NCBI GenBank assembly: GCA_000961805.1
Contig: LADV01000156.1
Span: 1 to 26,349 of the forward strand
Source of the DNA: Peptococcaceae bacterium BRH_c23
GTDB lineage: Bacteria > Bacillota_B > Desulfitobacteriia > Desulfitobacteriales > Desulfitobacteriaceae
Direction of reading: 5' to 3'
Length of the DNA: 26,349 bases
In this document: positions 9,058 to 17,090 of the stretch, piece after piece
Position numbering within the stretch: position 1 is the stretch's first letter
Layout of the letters: the number at the start of each line of letters is the position of its first letter
Notes under the pieces: generated by a model
Seen by the model: only the letters and a program-made list of their open reading frames with translations
Told to the model about the DNA's origin: nothing
The model's database searches: none
Made by a program: the position numbers and the translations under genes

Positions 9058-9316
9058 TTAGTTCTATTTCCCTACTTGAGAAAACTCTAACTGATCAGCT
9101 ATGATGGAGTTAAGACTTCCATCTGAACTAAGTCTTTCTCTATGACATAATTTTATTGTGTTTACTTATGACATTCAACGTAAAAACTTTCATTATTTTA
9201 TGAAATCAGTGAATATTTTTCTATTCTTCTAATAGTTACCGTACTTAGACTGAAGTCGGCCTGTACTTGAGGATCCTGCTTAAAACTAATTTATTTGTGC
9301 TTAATTTTTTGATTAT
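9058..9316. other. AT-rich intergenic region between the glycine operon promoter and pucR
   Basis: No gene is visible here. The region follows the pucR stop and precedes the riboswitch promoter. It contains a 28-bp box (9174-9201) that recurs upstream of the membrane-protein operon at 14865-14892 with four mismatches, and within it an inverted repeat TTTCAT-N6-ATGAAA (9188-9205). No convincing intrinsic terminator for pucR was found; a weak AACTC/GAGTT stem near 9085-9115 lacks a good U-tract. Confidence 0.5.
9174..9201 (-). promoter_or_regulatory. copy 1 of a shared 28-bp upstream box
   Basis: This stretch matches 14865-14892 at 24 of 28 positions. The shared core on the plus strand is AAAACTTTCAT, with TTCAA and GT to its left and an AT-rich right half. 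In both places the nearest gene start downstream is on the minus strand. Copy 1 is 137 bp upstream of aptamer I. It could be an operator for PucR or another regulator, or the trace of a promoter duplication. Confidence 0.45.
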
Positions 9317-10939
9317 TTAAAAACTCAACAGCTTAAGTAAAATTTCCAGCTTCAATCTATTCATAGGGTTCTCTAGGTTGAAGTTAATCAAATTATTTAT
9401 ATCGTCTATTCTCTTTCGAACAGTATTAATGTGTATGAAAAGTTGCTTTGCTGTAAGACTATAGTTCATTTTGCAATCCAGATAGGTTTTCAATGTTCCT
9501 ACTAACTCCCTATGGTCATCCTTTTTAATTAAATTATTTATGTCCTTTAGCATTATTTCTAGCTCATCTTCCTTGATGTCTATCCAAGCAAAAACTCCTA
9601 GCCCCGAGTAAGTGAGGTAATCCTCATGTGGATATAAAAGTCTACCAATTCTTATAGTCTGTACACATCTAGAATAGTTTCTCTTTATTTCAAATATTGT
9701 ATCGCTAATATCCGAGATACCAAACACTAGCCTTATATTCTTTATTATATTTTCTAAACTTTTCTGTATTTCCTTAGAAGCTTTCCTGATTAACTCCAAG
9801 CTTTTTCCAGCTGAAATTCTATCATTGATTGGAAATAGAAAAACACAGCTGCTTTCATCGATTATAGCCATTCTAGCTCTCACCTGACTAATACTTTTAT
9901 TGACAGTATCCTTAATCACGTCCTTGTAGCTTGATAGAATAACCTCTTTGTTTATTTGCTTCATTAAAAGTAAATGATAGTTCACGTTTATATCTATACC
10001 AAAGTCAATGGCACTTTTAGCTAAAATTTCATTATTTGACAAGCTCCCTGATATAACTTCTGTCACAAATTTTTCAAAACCTACGTCCCCAATGCTCTGA
10101 GCAACTAGTATTTGCTCATATAAGGATTGAAGTAATAAAAATCCAATGCGTAAAGCGAATTGATCATAATAGTCTATAAGCCCTGTAGCTTCAACCACTA
10201 CAAAGTAAGCCTTGCTCTTGTCTCCAACCGCAATAGGTACAGTAATCCAACTATAAGGTTTGTCGTACTTATCATCATGGAACTTATATCTAATCATTTT
10301 AAGGTTGTCACATAGTATTTCTTCGGTGAAATGGAATGAAGGACTCCAAAAATCTTCTATTTTTAGGTCACCGGCTAGCCTTAAAAATGCAGGAGAGCTA
10401 TAATATGCCTTTTCACTTGATAAATCATAGAGCATGGCCGGAAACTTCATTTCTTTTTCTATCTGAGACAGTATTTTCTTTATCTTTCTGACTTGATAGG
10501 ATAAATCGGAAAAGCTCCTCGGATTTATATTGCCAATGTTAAATTGCCTTATGTTTTTGTTCATTACAAGTACATTTAGCTGATTCATCATACCCATCCA
10601 TGAAGGATCTGGCGGAATAATGATGAGGGGTATATCATAATCATCAAAGGCTGCTATTATATGGTCTGGGATGTTTTTTAGGAATCTTAGCTTTATTCCT
10701 AGTCCTGACGTTTCCTTAAATTTGTCTGTCTTTATGTAGTCCTCAAACAATCCTGGATTTTGTTGAAATATATAACCCGAAGATATGACCAGTTCTCTAC
10801 CCTTTGTCCAGTTAAATCCATCCGGAGCGTCTAGTATCGCTAAGCCCTGTATCTGTTTATCTAAGCCTCCATGACCTGCAATTACCTTAAAGTCTTTGAA
10901 GAACTGTGATTTTAAAATTTCTCTAAGAGATATACCCAT
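9317..10939 (-). CDS. PucR-family transcriptional regulator
   Basis: A 540-residue regulator. The N-terminal part (about 1-125) has the PucR N-terminal domain pattern, with LREILKSQFFKDFKVIAGHGGLDKQIQGLAILDAPD. The middle is a long sensor-like region with a GGDEF-like PucR fold (roughly 290-430). The C-terminal end holds the family helix-turn-helix, near YSLTAKQLFIHINTVRKRID (about 495-515). Members control purine, amino-acid and peptide catabolism, usually next to their target genes. Its neighbours are an M20 amidohydrolase and two membrane proteins, which makes that module the likely target; the specific inducer cannot be told. The gene is richer in A+T, and the protein in Ile/Lys/Asn, than the gcv genes beside it, which hints at separate origin. 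Start ATG has AGGTGAG just upstream. Confidence 0.85.
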   Translation of the reverse strand: MGISLREILKSQFFKDFKVIAGHGGLDKQIQGLAILDAPDGFNWTKGRELVISSGYIFQQNPGLFEDYIKTDKFKETSGLGIKLRFLKNIPDHIIAAFDDYDIPLIIIPPDPSWMGMMNQLNVLVMNKNIRQFNIGNINPRSFSDLSYQVRKIKKILSQIEKEMKFPAMLYDLSSEKAYYSSPAFLRLAGDLKIEDFWSPSFHFTEEILCDNLKMIRYKFHDDKYDKPYSWITVPIAVGDKSKAYFVVVEATGLIDYYDQFALRIGFLLLQSLYEQILVAQSIGDVGFEKFVTEVISGSLSNNEILAKSAIDFGIDINVNYHLLLMKQINKEVILSSYKDVIKDTVNKSISQVRARMAIIDESSCVFLFPINDRISAGKSLELIRKASKEIQKSLENIIKNIRLVFGISDISDTIFEIKRNYSRCVQTIRIGRLLYPHEDYLTYSGLGVFAWIDIKEDELEIMLKDINNLIKKDDHRELVGTLKTYLDCKMNYSLTAKQLFIHINTVRKRIDDINNLINFNLENPMNRLKLEILLKLLSF

Positions 10940-11022
10940 GTTCTCACCTACTCTCTACTATGGATATTTAATTAATCATTAACTGTGATAAATGTGTCTC
11001 AGAAGCGGAGAAGGAAAAGAAG

Positions 11023-11829
11023 CTAACTTTTCCCCATGTTAACCAGTTGTTCTGCCATTCGTGCAATTTGCCCCAGGGCCTGAGTCAATTCTTGCGAGGC
11101 AATGGCCTGAGCATCGGTTACAACTTCAAGTTGTTCAACCGCCTCAACAAGCTTATATACTGAATCTTTTACTTCTCGTAGGTCATGTTCGATTTCCTGC
11201 GTAGAATCCTTAGTCGACTCAGCCAGTTTTCGAACCTCGTTAGCAACAACCGCAAAACCTCTTCCCTGTTCGCCGGCTCGAGCAGCCTCGATTGAAGCAT
11301 TTAGGCCAAGAATGTTACTTTGAATAGAAATCTTCCGTATTTTATCAGTCACTGTATTTGTGTGCTCAACTTCCGCAAAGACTTTAACAGTTTCTTCATT
11401 CATGCTTCTAACTGTGGCAGCAAGCTCCTCGGAACCGGAGGACATGCTTTCGGCTGAAGCTGAGAGTTCCTCGACTGCTGCAAGAATTTCTTGTCCTGTA
11501 ATGGTTAAAGCATCGTACTTTGCAGTTGAGATGGTGACTACAATTGAGCCTACAATTTGGCTATTTTCACGGATTGGAAGTGCAATTCCAATATATGGAG
11601 TACCCAATACTTCTTTTGGAACACGCTTTATGACTCGTTTGCCTTTTAAAATGGATTCTTCTGCCACACCCCCTTTGGGCAACAGGTCACCCACACTTAC
11701 TCGAAGGTTTAAGCTTGGGGTTGGATACCATGCGAGAACTTTTTCGGTGTCAAGAACACTTACAGCGACTTCATCATCGTAAAGAAGCTGCATTTCGGTA
11801 GCAACATCTAACATCGATTCAAGTTTCAT
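11023..11829 (-). CDS. soluble methyl-accepting chemotaxis-like signal transducer
   Basis: A 268-residue protein with no membrane segment and no HAMP domain. Residues 1-115 form a small alpha/beta sensor-like region, ending in [25 protein letters not shown]. The rest is a shortened MCP signalling hairpin with the conserved tip [37 protein letters not shown], so contact with CheA/CheW is plausible. Start at ATG 11829-11827 follows GGAGG with a 7-base spacing; a longer frame from 11847 includes the ribosome site itself. Such short cytoplasmic transducers are common in Peptococcaceae and may sense cytoplasmic metabolites. It separates pucR from the amidohydrolase, and whether it belongs to that module is uncertain. 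Confidence 0.85.
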   Translation of the reverse strand: MKLESMLDVATEMQLLYDDEVAVSVLDTEKVLAWYPTPSLNLRVSVGDLLPKGGVAEESILKGKRVIKRVPKEVLGTPYIGIALPIRENSQIVGSIVVTISTAKYDALTITGQEILAAVEELSASAESMSSGSEELAATVRSMNEETVKVFAEVEHTNTVTDKIRKISIQSNILGLNASIEAARAGEQGRGFAVVANEVRKLAESTKDSTQEIEHDLREVKDSVYKLVEAVEQLEVVTDAQAIASQELTQALGQIARMAEQLVNMGKS

Positions 11830-11941
11830 CGACGTTCCTCCAATCATTCTATAATGTATGACACTTATATGGAACTACACTAGCGAAGAAAACAATTGTA
11901 TTATTCCATATTTACGCAAACCTATTCACGAAACACAAAGA

Positions 11942-11965
11942 CACTAGGCCCTTTCGGACCTAATG
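11942..11965 (-). terminator. hairpin after the M20 amidohydrolase gene
   Basis: On the minus strand CAUUAGGUCC and GGGCCUAGUG form a 10-bp stem (two U-G pairs and one more near the base) around a GAAA tetraloop, followed by UCUUUGUGUUU. It lies 40 bases after the amidohydrolase stop and before the chemoreceptor gene. It is a plausible end of the 14801-to-12005 transcript. On the plus strand it is followed by CTTTTG and would be weaker. Confidence 0.55.
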
Positions 11966-11992
11966 CTTTTGTATCATTTTTGTAAGCTTCTT

Positions 11993-12020
11993 ATTTTCTA
12001 TTTTCTATTTTCTATTTTCT
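11993..12020. repeat. four tandem copies of a 7-bp unit across the end of the M20 gene
   Basis: The plus-strand unit ATTTTCT is repeated four times exactly (AGAAAAT on the coding strand). Two copies lie in the last codons of the amidohydrolase gene and its TAG stop falls inside the array. Because 7 is not a multiple of 3, gain or loss of a unit changes the reading frame at the C-terminus. Confidence 0.9.
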
Positions 12021-13366
12021 GGTCTATTGTTGAATTCTGCTTTGGCAACTGCTACTAAGCTTGGGTCGTTTAATAGGTCGTACATCATACCTGATAAAAT
12101 CTCTGCTGCATAGACCATACCTTTCATTCCTATGGAAGCGCCTGATGATGAGGTTGCTTGCCATGAGTGAGCTGCCACTCCTAGTGGCCAGCAAGCTGTG
12201 AGGAATAAGTTCATTGGCATTATCCAAGATACGTCTCCACTATCTGAAGAGCCTGCAACTACAACTGAATTTGCATTTTCCTTTTCGAGTACTCCTTGGT
12301 GGATATATGTTTTTCCTTTGCTACCTGATGACATAAATTTCTTTATTTCGCCTTCCACTGTTTTTGGGTCTAGGGTTTCTTGGAGAGCTTTTGCAAATAC
12401 TAGCTCATCCTCAGTATATTTCGGGACACCTATTTCTACCATGTTTTTATGAGTTAGGTCAAATAGTACTCTATTCGGTAGCATCTCATAACAACCACTG
12501 ATTATCTCGTAATCAACTGTTGTTTCAGTCATCATTGCTGCACCCTTTGCCACCTTGAATAGTCTCTCAGTTATTTCTTCTACGTCCTTTCTAAAAGGTG
12601 CTCTTACGTAGTACCATGATTCTGCTTCCTTTGGAATAATGTTTGGCGCTCCACCTGCATTTGTTATAGTGTAGTGGATGCGAGCCTTGTCAATGACATG
12701 CTCTCTTAGATAGTTAGCTCCAACATTCATAAGCTCAACTGCATCAAGAGCACTTCTCCCCACCTCAGGCGATTGTCCTGCATGAGAGGATATACCATGG
12801 AACTTAAACTTAATTGAGTTATTGGCTAAAAACGCATTCTCTAAAGCAGTGTTGGCATTCATTGGATGCCAGCTTAAAGCAAGGTCACAGCCATCGAAGG
12901 CACCCTTTTTTATCATCTTCACCTTACCTGCTAGGGTTTCTTCTTCGGGACACCCGTAAAACCTGATTGTACCACTCATCTTCGTTTCTTCTATATATTT
13001 CTTTATTGCCAGTACTGCACCCAGTGCCGCTCCTCCCAGGAGATTGTGCCCGCAGCCATGTCCCGGACCATTGTTATCCACTGAATTAAATTTTGTATCT
13101 ACAGATTGAGATAACCCTGGTAGTGCATCATATTCCCCTAGCACTGCTATGACAGGTGAACCGCTGCCATACTCTGCTATGAATGCATGCTCCATTCCTG
13201 TTATTTCTTTTATTTCAAAACCATGGACTTTTAGTACATTTCTAAATAAATCTGCTGACTCTTTTTCTTTTTCTGAAATTTCTGGGTTGCTCCATACCTT
13301 AAGACTTAAATCCTGGACTTCATCCTTTATGATATTCAGATAGTTCAATACATCATTTTTTTCCAT
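12005..13366 (-). CDS. M20-family amidohydrolase (AbgB-like)
   Basis: A 453-residue metal-dependent amidohydrolase of the M20D group, close in pattern to p-aminobenzoyl-glutamate hydrolase subunit B and related aminoacylases. Metal and catalytic motifs are intact: GHGCGHN (C105, H107), PEEE (140-143), SWHP (H167), a dimerisation-domain SSHAGQSPEVGRSALDAVEL block and a late AAHSWQ. The likely job is hydrolysis of an N-acyl or N-aroyl amino acid or short peptide in the cytoplasm. It follows two membrane-protein genes by 15 bases, consistent with hydrolysis of what they import. No AbgA-like partner is present. The substrate is not deducible. The C-terminal NNRPENRK tail is encoded by a heptanucleotide repeat. 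Confidence 0.88.
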   Translation of the reverse strand: MEKNDVLNYLNIIKDEVQDLSLKVWSNPEISEKEKESADLFRNVLKVHGFEIKEITGMEHAFIAEYGSGSPVIAVLGEYDALPGLSQSVDTKFNSVDNNGPGHGCGHNLLGGAALGAVLAIKKYIEETKMSGTIRFYGCPEEETLAGKVKMIKKGAFDGCDLALSWHPMNANTALENAFLANNSIKFKFHGISSHAGQSPEVGRSALDAVELMNVGANYLREHVIDKARIHYTITNAGGAPNIIPKEAESWYYVRAPFRKDVEEITERLFKVAKGAAMMTETTVDYEIISGCYEMLPNRVLFDLTHKNMVEIGVPKYTEDELVFAKALQETLDPKTVEGEIKKFMSSGSKGKTYIHQGVLEKENANSVVVAGSSDSGDVSWIMPMNLFLTACWPLGVAAHSWQATSSSGASIGMKGMVYAAEILSGMMYDLLNDPSLVAVAKAEFNNRPENRK

Positions 13367-13381
13367 TAGCTTTAGTCTCCC

Positions 13382-14080
13382 TTATTTACCGGATTTACTT
13401 TTCTGCAACGCTGTAGCGATAGCTATGGTGCCAAATACTGCTCCTAACGTAACGATATAGCTTGGTCTGCCTGGCAAGAAACTAAATACTCCTGCCTTTA
13501 AAGCAAACGTTAATGCTAAGCCTATGCCAAGGGCAATTGGGGCTAGATTTAACTTCATGAGTGCAAATTGGATGAATATGGCTCCAAATAACGACGGTAA
13601 TAAGTAATTAAAGGCAGCCACTACCTCTGGGGATAACTTCGATAAAATGACAGTTCCTGCAAATACTCCAACTGCTAAAATTACAATATTAACAATAACC
13701 GATACCGCCATGCCAAGAGTTGCTACAATGGCACCTTCCTTACTTCCGGGATCTACTCCTGCTACTTTTTGAGATACTGCTGCAGCAGGCACTCTAAGAT
13801 TTGAAATATTTCCTGTGATAAATGCCATATAGGTTCCTGCTACACCAATGATTGGAAAATAGGACATTGGTTCTATAATCCAAAAGATACCTACTGCGCT
13901 TGCTATGGCTATAAAGGCAGTAATGATTGCGCTAAACGGCGGAACAATATCAAAGACGACGAGCAGAACCAGAGCTGGTCCAAAAGATGCCAGTACCCCT
14001 AGCCAATTCGTGATCTTACCCCATTTATTTATATAAGGTAAATAGTCACTCTCGAATATATCATTGTTTTTATCCATCAT
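13382..14080 (-). CDS. polytopic membrane protein of the M20 module, function unknown
   Basis: A 232-residue protein with a short soluble N-terminus (about 1-24) and some six or seven hydrophobic segments, for example near 26-48, 50-70, 74-93, 116-146, 150-175, 180-200 and 207-225. A conserved-looking loop NISNLRVPAAAVSQKVAGVDPGSKEG (about 91-115) lies between segments. It starts 25 bases after the DUF5058-like gene stops, with AGGAGG 5 bases before ATG (a second ATG follows directly). The two proteins look like halves of one transporter feeding the amidohydrolase. I know no tested function for this family; similar proteins appear under a mechanosensitive-channel name, which the sequence does not support. 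Confidence 0.8.
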   Translation of the reverse strand: MMDKNNDIFESDYLPYINKWGKITNWLGVLASFGPALVLLVVFDIVPPFSAIITAFIAIASAVGIFWIIEPMSYFPIIGVAGTYMAFITGNISNLRVPAAAVSQKVAGVDPGSKEGAIVATLGMAVSVIVNIVILAVGVFAGTVILSKLSPEVVAAFNYLLPSLFGAIFIQFALMKLNLAPIALGIGLALTFALKAGVFSFLPGRPSYIVTLGAVFGTIAIATALQKSKSGK

Positions 14081-14105
14081 AGTAACCTCCTTTGTTTTTG
14101 TTGAT

Positions 14106-14801
14106 TTAAAATACGACTGCTACTAACATTCCACCAAACAAAGCAATTGCCAAAACCCATTCCTTCAGCCATTTAATATTATTTTTATCAGCTAAAGGGG
14201 ATAATACCAGCATGATGGCTCCCCCTGCCACTGCCGCTATAGTATTATTATTCAATGCTACTAAATGCCCCGATACTAACGAACCAAAGGCGCCTAGCAT
14301 AGCTGCTACTGAAATTACTTTTAGAAGTCCTTTATCTCCCTTAGAAACTTTGGCCTGTACTTTATCCATTTTGCCTGCTGTAAGGGTTGCGAAAATAATC
14401 CAGCCTATGGAGCCTAAAATCATTGTCCATACAGCATTTGCAAAGGCTATATTTGTCATGGGGTCAATACCCATCTTGACACCTACTGCTGCCGTACCAA
14501 AGCCCGCGGCCATTAACTCAAACATTACCGAGCCTATGAAGGATAACCTCATCCAGGCCATTGGCCCACCTACCGTGACCAAAAGTGATAACAGCCCTGT
14601 TAGAATAATGACGGATGGACCTATAGACGTGATCAAACTACTCTTCATTGCGCTTTTCATTTGTTCTTCCGTCAACCCGATTTCCTTACCCGTTGCATAG
14701 GATTTTTTAGCAAAAATAAACGCTTGAAATAATACCAGTAAAATCGCTAGCCCTGCTGCTATCCACATAGGAACACTGTTGGCAATTTGTAAATAATCCA
14801 T
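14106..14801 (-). CDS. DUF5058-family membrane protein
   Basis: A 231-residue protein with about six or seven hydrophobic segments: near 9-30, 45-75, 78-100, 108-135, 150-175, 180-198 and 212-230. A soluble loop lies near 30-45 (AKKSYATGKEIGLTEEQM). It matches my memory of DUF5058 proteins, which occur beside M20 peptidases and a second small membrane protein. I chose ATG 14801-14799, six bases after GAGGAGG; the longer frame from 14816 would include the ribosome site. It is the first gene of the leftward set membrane protein, membrane protein, amidohydrolase. A transporter role is inferred from context only. Confidence 0.8.
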   Translation of the reverse strand: MDYLQIANSVPMWIAAGLAILLVLFQAFIFAKKSYATGKEIGLTEEQMKSAMKSSLITSIGPSVIILTGLLSLLVTVGGPMAWMRLSFIGSVMFELMAAGFGTAAVGVKMGIDPMTNIAFANAVWTMILGSIGWIIFATLTAGKMDKVQAKVSKGDKGLLKVISVAAMLGAFGSLVSGHLVALNNNTIAAVAGGAIMLVLSPLADKNNIKWLKEWVLAIALFGGMLVAVVF

Positions 14802-14864
14802 GTCCTTCCTCCTCATATTTTTATTAAGGTTCTTGATATAACTGTATTATTTTCACTCATTTTG

Positions 14865-14907
14865 TTCAATGTCAAAACTTTCATAATTTAATGTTAATAA
14901 TGAAAGT
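14865..14907 (-). promoter_or_regulatory. upstream box copy 2 and inverted repeat before the DUF5058 gene
   Basis: Positions 14865-14892 match 9174-9201 at 24 of 28 bases. They overlap an inverted repeat ACTTTCAT-N15-ATGAAAGT (14877-14907). On the minus strand TTGACA (14868-14873) reads as a -35, with AT-rich candidates for a -10 (ATAATA/TAATAC) 19-20 bases on. This is the expected operator/promoter zone of the membrane-protein and amidohydrolase operon and a candidate PucR site. Confidence 0.45.
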
Positions 14908-14996
14908 ATTTTCATCAGTGTTGCCACTACAAAGTAGCGCAACTTCAATTGTCACACATATTGCACCTGCATATTTAAAGAATTAGTCTGAAATGT

Positions 14997-15034
14997 AAAA
15001 AAGACATGGTAGCATTTTTAGCTATCATGTCTTT
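14997..15034 (-). terminator. intrinsic terminator, possibly bidirectional
   Basis: AAGACATGATAGC and GCTACCATGTCTT form a 13-bp stem with a 7-base loop on the minus strand, followed by TTTTTTAC. It lies 17 bases after the stop of the small ORF at 15051, so it ends whatever is transcribed from the ferredoxin-remnant region. On the plus strand the stem is followed by TTTAGATTT. Confidence 0.75.
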
Positions 15035-15050
15035 AGATTTGATTGCATAT

Positions 15051-15251
15051 TTATTTTAAAAACTTTGGTTGCTTAACCCTCACAAGAAAGTATAATGGTC
15101 TAGGAAAACTCGACAAGATTCTTTGAAAAGATAATGAACCACTATCGGGTTGAAGAATAACAGTATCCGTATCACTTAGTATGAAAGAAAAAAGACACCA
15201 TCCAGAAGACCCCTTAATGAGTTCGACAAATTGCGGGAAGTACCAGGTCAC
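15051..15251 (-). CDS. small ORF after the ferredoxin remnant, unidentified
   Basis: A 66-codon open frame whose product I do not recognise. It starts at or just beyond the stop of the ferredoxin fragment in another frame (ATG at 15251; an in-frame GTG lies two codons earlier) and ends shortly before a strong terminator. It has no clear ribosome site of its own, no cysteine motif and no obvious membrane segment. It may be the frame-shifted tail of a decayed gene rather than a working one. Confidence 0.25.
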   Translation of the reverse strand: MTWYFPQFVELIKGSSGWCLFSFILSDTDTVILQPDSGSLSFQRILSSFPRPLYFLVRVKQPKFLK

Positions 15252-15340
15252 TAGGGACTTTCTCCATCATGGCTGTACACACAGATGGTTTCACATAATC
15301 TGCAGCCTACACATTTTTCACCGTTAACCTTAATCTTCAT
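15251..15340 (-). pseudogene. truncated 4Fe-4S ferredoxin (29 codons)
   Basis: ATG 15340-15338 follows GGAGAG by 6 bases and opens a reading frame of 29 codons ending in TAG. Its first half carries a complete CxxCxxCxxxC iron-sulfur motif (C10, C13, C16, C20; CVGCRLCETIC). AOR/HycB-type ferredoxins with this start normally continue for well over 100 residues with more cysteines; none are found in the three forward frames after the stop. It is best read as a 5' remnant of a ferredoxin gene that kept its ribosome site. A very small functional one-cluster protein is less likely. Confidence 0.65.
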
Positions 15341-15381
15341 AAATCTCTCCTTTGAAATGAGTGGTGATTTGACACACTGCT

Positions 15382-15433
15382 AAAAAATCGTAGTGCCCAA
15401 GGCTTTGCCAATTACAGCCATCACCTTGGGCAC
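15382..15433 (-). terminator. intrinsic terminator after the NhaC-type antiporter
   Basis: A perfect 10-bp stem, GTGCCCAAGG with CCTTGGGCAC, has a 21-base loop. On the minus strand it is followed by TACGATTTTTTAG. It begins about 75 bases after the antiporter stop and fits the end of the threonine aldolase to antiporter transcript. Confidence 0.75.
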
Positions 15434-15507
15434 GGTGAGAATAAATTTTTATTCCACCAAACTATATACTCACCTGATCTTAAGACGTTAATTTTCCCAC
15501 CAACAGC

Positions 15508-16950
15508 TTAAACACTTTTCGTTCTTGAAGCAGAGCTTTTCGATCCTTGATTTGATTCAGCGATAGGCTCACCGTTCTCGCCTTCAAAGGCTCTACCCCA
15601 ACCTGTAATGACTGAAAAAGCGAACACTATAAATAACATAATAGGGTGAAACGTAGATAAAGCTATTGTTATCGGATTAATGGTTTGAATAAAGGAGTAA
15701 TCTTTTTGAAGTCCTTGTATAACAATCAGCACTATGAAAATAAAAGCACTAATAAAGGGAACAATTATTGGAATTGTATTCGCAAAACCATCAATTAAAT
15801 TTGCCCTTCTATAGGGGTGAAGATTGACTGCTCTGCCAACATCATTGGCAATAGGGCCAAACATAATGATCGCCGGACCCGTTGCAGACCCCATTGATAA
15901 GGATGACAGCATTATGCCGATCGCCAGACATATTTCTGCACCTCGAGGTGTTTTCGCTAAATCACTGGTAACGATCGCATTAACAAGCCTATCCATAGTA
16001 CCACTGGCATTAAGTATCCCCACGATTCCAAACAAGGCAATACAGAATATGGAAGTTCCTATCATATTTCTAAAACCAGTATACAGAAAGCCAGTTAATG
16101 CTCCATCCTTTACGCTTAAAATATCTTTAAACGTTAGTATTCCAAACCCCAGTGCAATAATTGTACCTGTAACTATACCCCAGGTTATTGCAGTAAAGAT
16201 ATCTCTTGTTTTAATAGCAACATATAAGAGTATTGCAACGGGTATCAGCATAATCAATCCCTTAGGGTCAGTATATTTTTGAAGCAGCTCTGTTGCACCA
16301 GTTCCAACACTTCCACCACCACCAAAAACTAAATATAGAACCGTTGCTGCAATAGCCGCAATGATGGAATACTTAAATCTTGTTGCCACGACCCCACCAA
16401 TATCAGCACTACCCTCTTTATTCTTATATCTTTGGGTTGCAGCTGAAGCGATGGTCGTGTCAGAGATCGGGGCAAGATTATCTCCAAAGATTGCGCCACT
16501 TAAGATTGCACCGGCTAATAAGGCTGGATTAGCTCCAAGTAAGATGCCTGCAGGATAGAGAATCGGAAAAGCAGAAAACAGTGTTCCAATTGAGGTACCT
16601 GTTGCAGTTGCAATAATACAGGTAGTAACAAAGGTAAAGGCGGTAAATACTCCTCCTTTTAGTCCAATTTCATTCCCTAACCAAACAAATCCTTCAGCAA
16701 CTCCACTTTTGCCCATAAGCCCTGTAAAGATTCCTACGACCAATAGAATCATGATGAGTACACCAGTCATTGGATTTGAGATACCCTCGAGAACAGAGTC
16801 CCAATACTTTTTCCAGTTTTTACTGAAAAAGCTTCCTGCAATGATCCCTACTACTCCACCCATCGCTAAAGCTTCCATTTCAAATACCTTAAAGACAATG
16901 AAAAAAGCAATACAGAATCCGATAAAAATCGCCATGGGTATCAAGGACAT
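15508..16950 (-). CDS. NhaC-family Na+/H+ antiporter-type transporter
   Basis: A polytopic membrane protein of about 480 residues with roughly eleven or twelve hydrophobic segments. The motif GDNLAPISDTTIASA (156-170) is diagnostic of the NhaC/ion-transporter superfamily; the second half has the SMGSATGPAIIMFGP repeat-like element. Members include Na+/H+ antiporters, malate-Na+/lactate antiporters and amino-acid-linked exchangers. I prefer ATG 16950-16948 (GGCGG 7 bases upstream) because hydrophobic sequence begins at once; ATG 17001 would add 17 polar residues and has AGGA almost touching it. It follows the class V PLP enzyme in the same direction. Exchange of an amino acid or its breakdown product is possible; context does not decide. 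Confidence 0.87.
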   Translation of the reverse strand: MSLIPMAIFIGFCIAFFIVFKVFEMEALAMGGVVGIIAGSFFSKNWKKYWDSVLEGISNPMTGVLIMILLVVGIFTGLMGKSGVAEGFVWLGNEIGLKGGVFTAFTFVTTCIIATATGTSIGTLFSAFPILYPAGILLGANPALLAGAILSGAIFGDNLAPISDTTIASAATQRYKNKEGSADIGGVVATRFKYSIIAAIAATVLYLVFGGGGSVGTGATELLQKYTDPKGLIMLIPVAILLYVAIKTRDIFTAITWGIVTGTIIALGFGILTFKDILSVKDGALTGFLYTGFRNMIGTSIFCIALFGIVGILNASGTMDRLVNAIVTSDLAKTPRGAEICLAIGIMLSSLSMGSATGPAIIMFGPIANDVGRAVNLHPYRRANLIDGFANTIPIIVPFISAFIFIVLIVIQGLQKDYSFIQTINPITIALSTFHPIMLFIVFAFSVITGWGRAFEGENGEPIAESNQGSKSSASRTKSV

Positions 16951-17090
16951 TTTATAACCGCCGTGAAATTCAAGCTCATTATTAATCTTAATATAGACCA
17001 TTCCTTTCTTCGCTCAAGCCACAATACGGTATAGACCGTTGCAGCTTAGCTTATTTAATTAGAAAGAATTATGAAATCTAGATATCCAGA

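Noticed and set aside
9085..9115. Terminator for pucR
   Set aside because: A five-base AACTC/GAGTT stem with a long loop and no proper U-tract, overlapping the glycine operon promoter zone; not convincing.
11867..11911. ATATGGAA...TTCCATAT inverted repeat upstream of the chemoreceptor gene
   Set aside because: Only 8 bp with a 29-base spacer in AT-rich DNA; too weak to call an operator without comparison to related genomes.
15051..15251. Transposase fragment beside the ferredoxin remnant
   Set aside because: Checked the minus-strand frames and one plus-strand frame for familiar transposase motifs and saw none; kept only as an unidentified ORF.
14212..16282. Long plus-strand frames opposite the DUF5058 gene and the NhaC-type gene
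   Set aside because: Antisense shadows of hydrophobic genes; products are low-complexity Pro/Ala/Ile-rich strings without ribosome sites.
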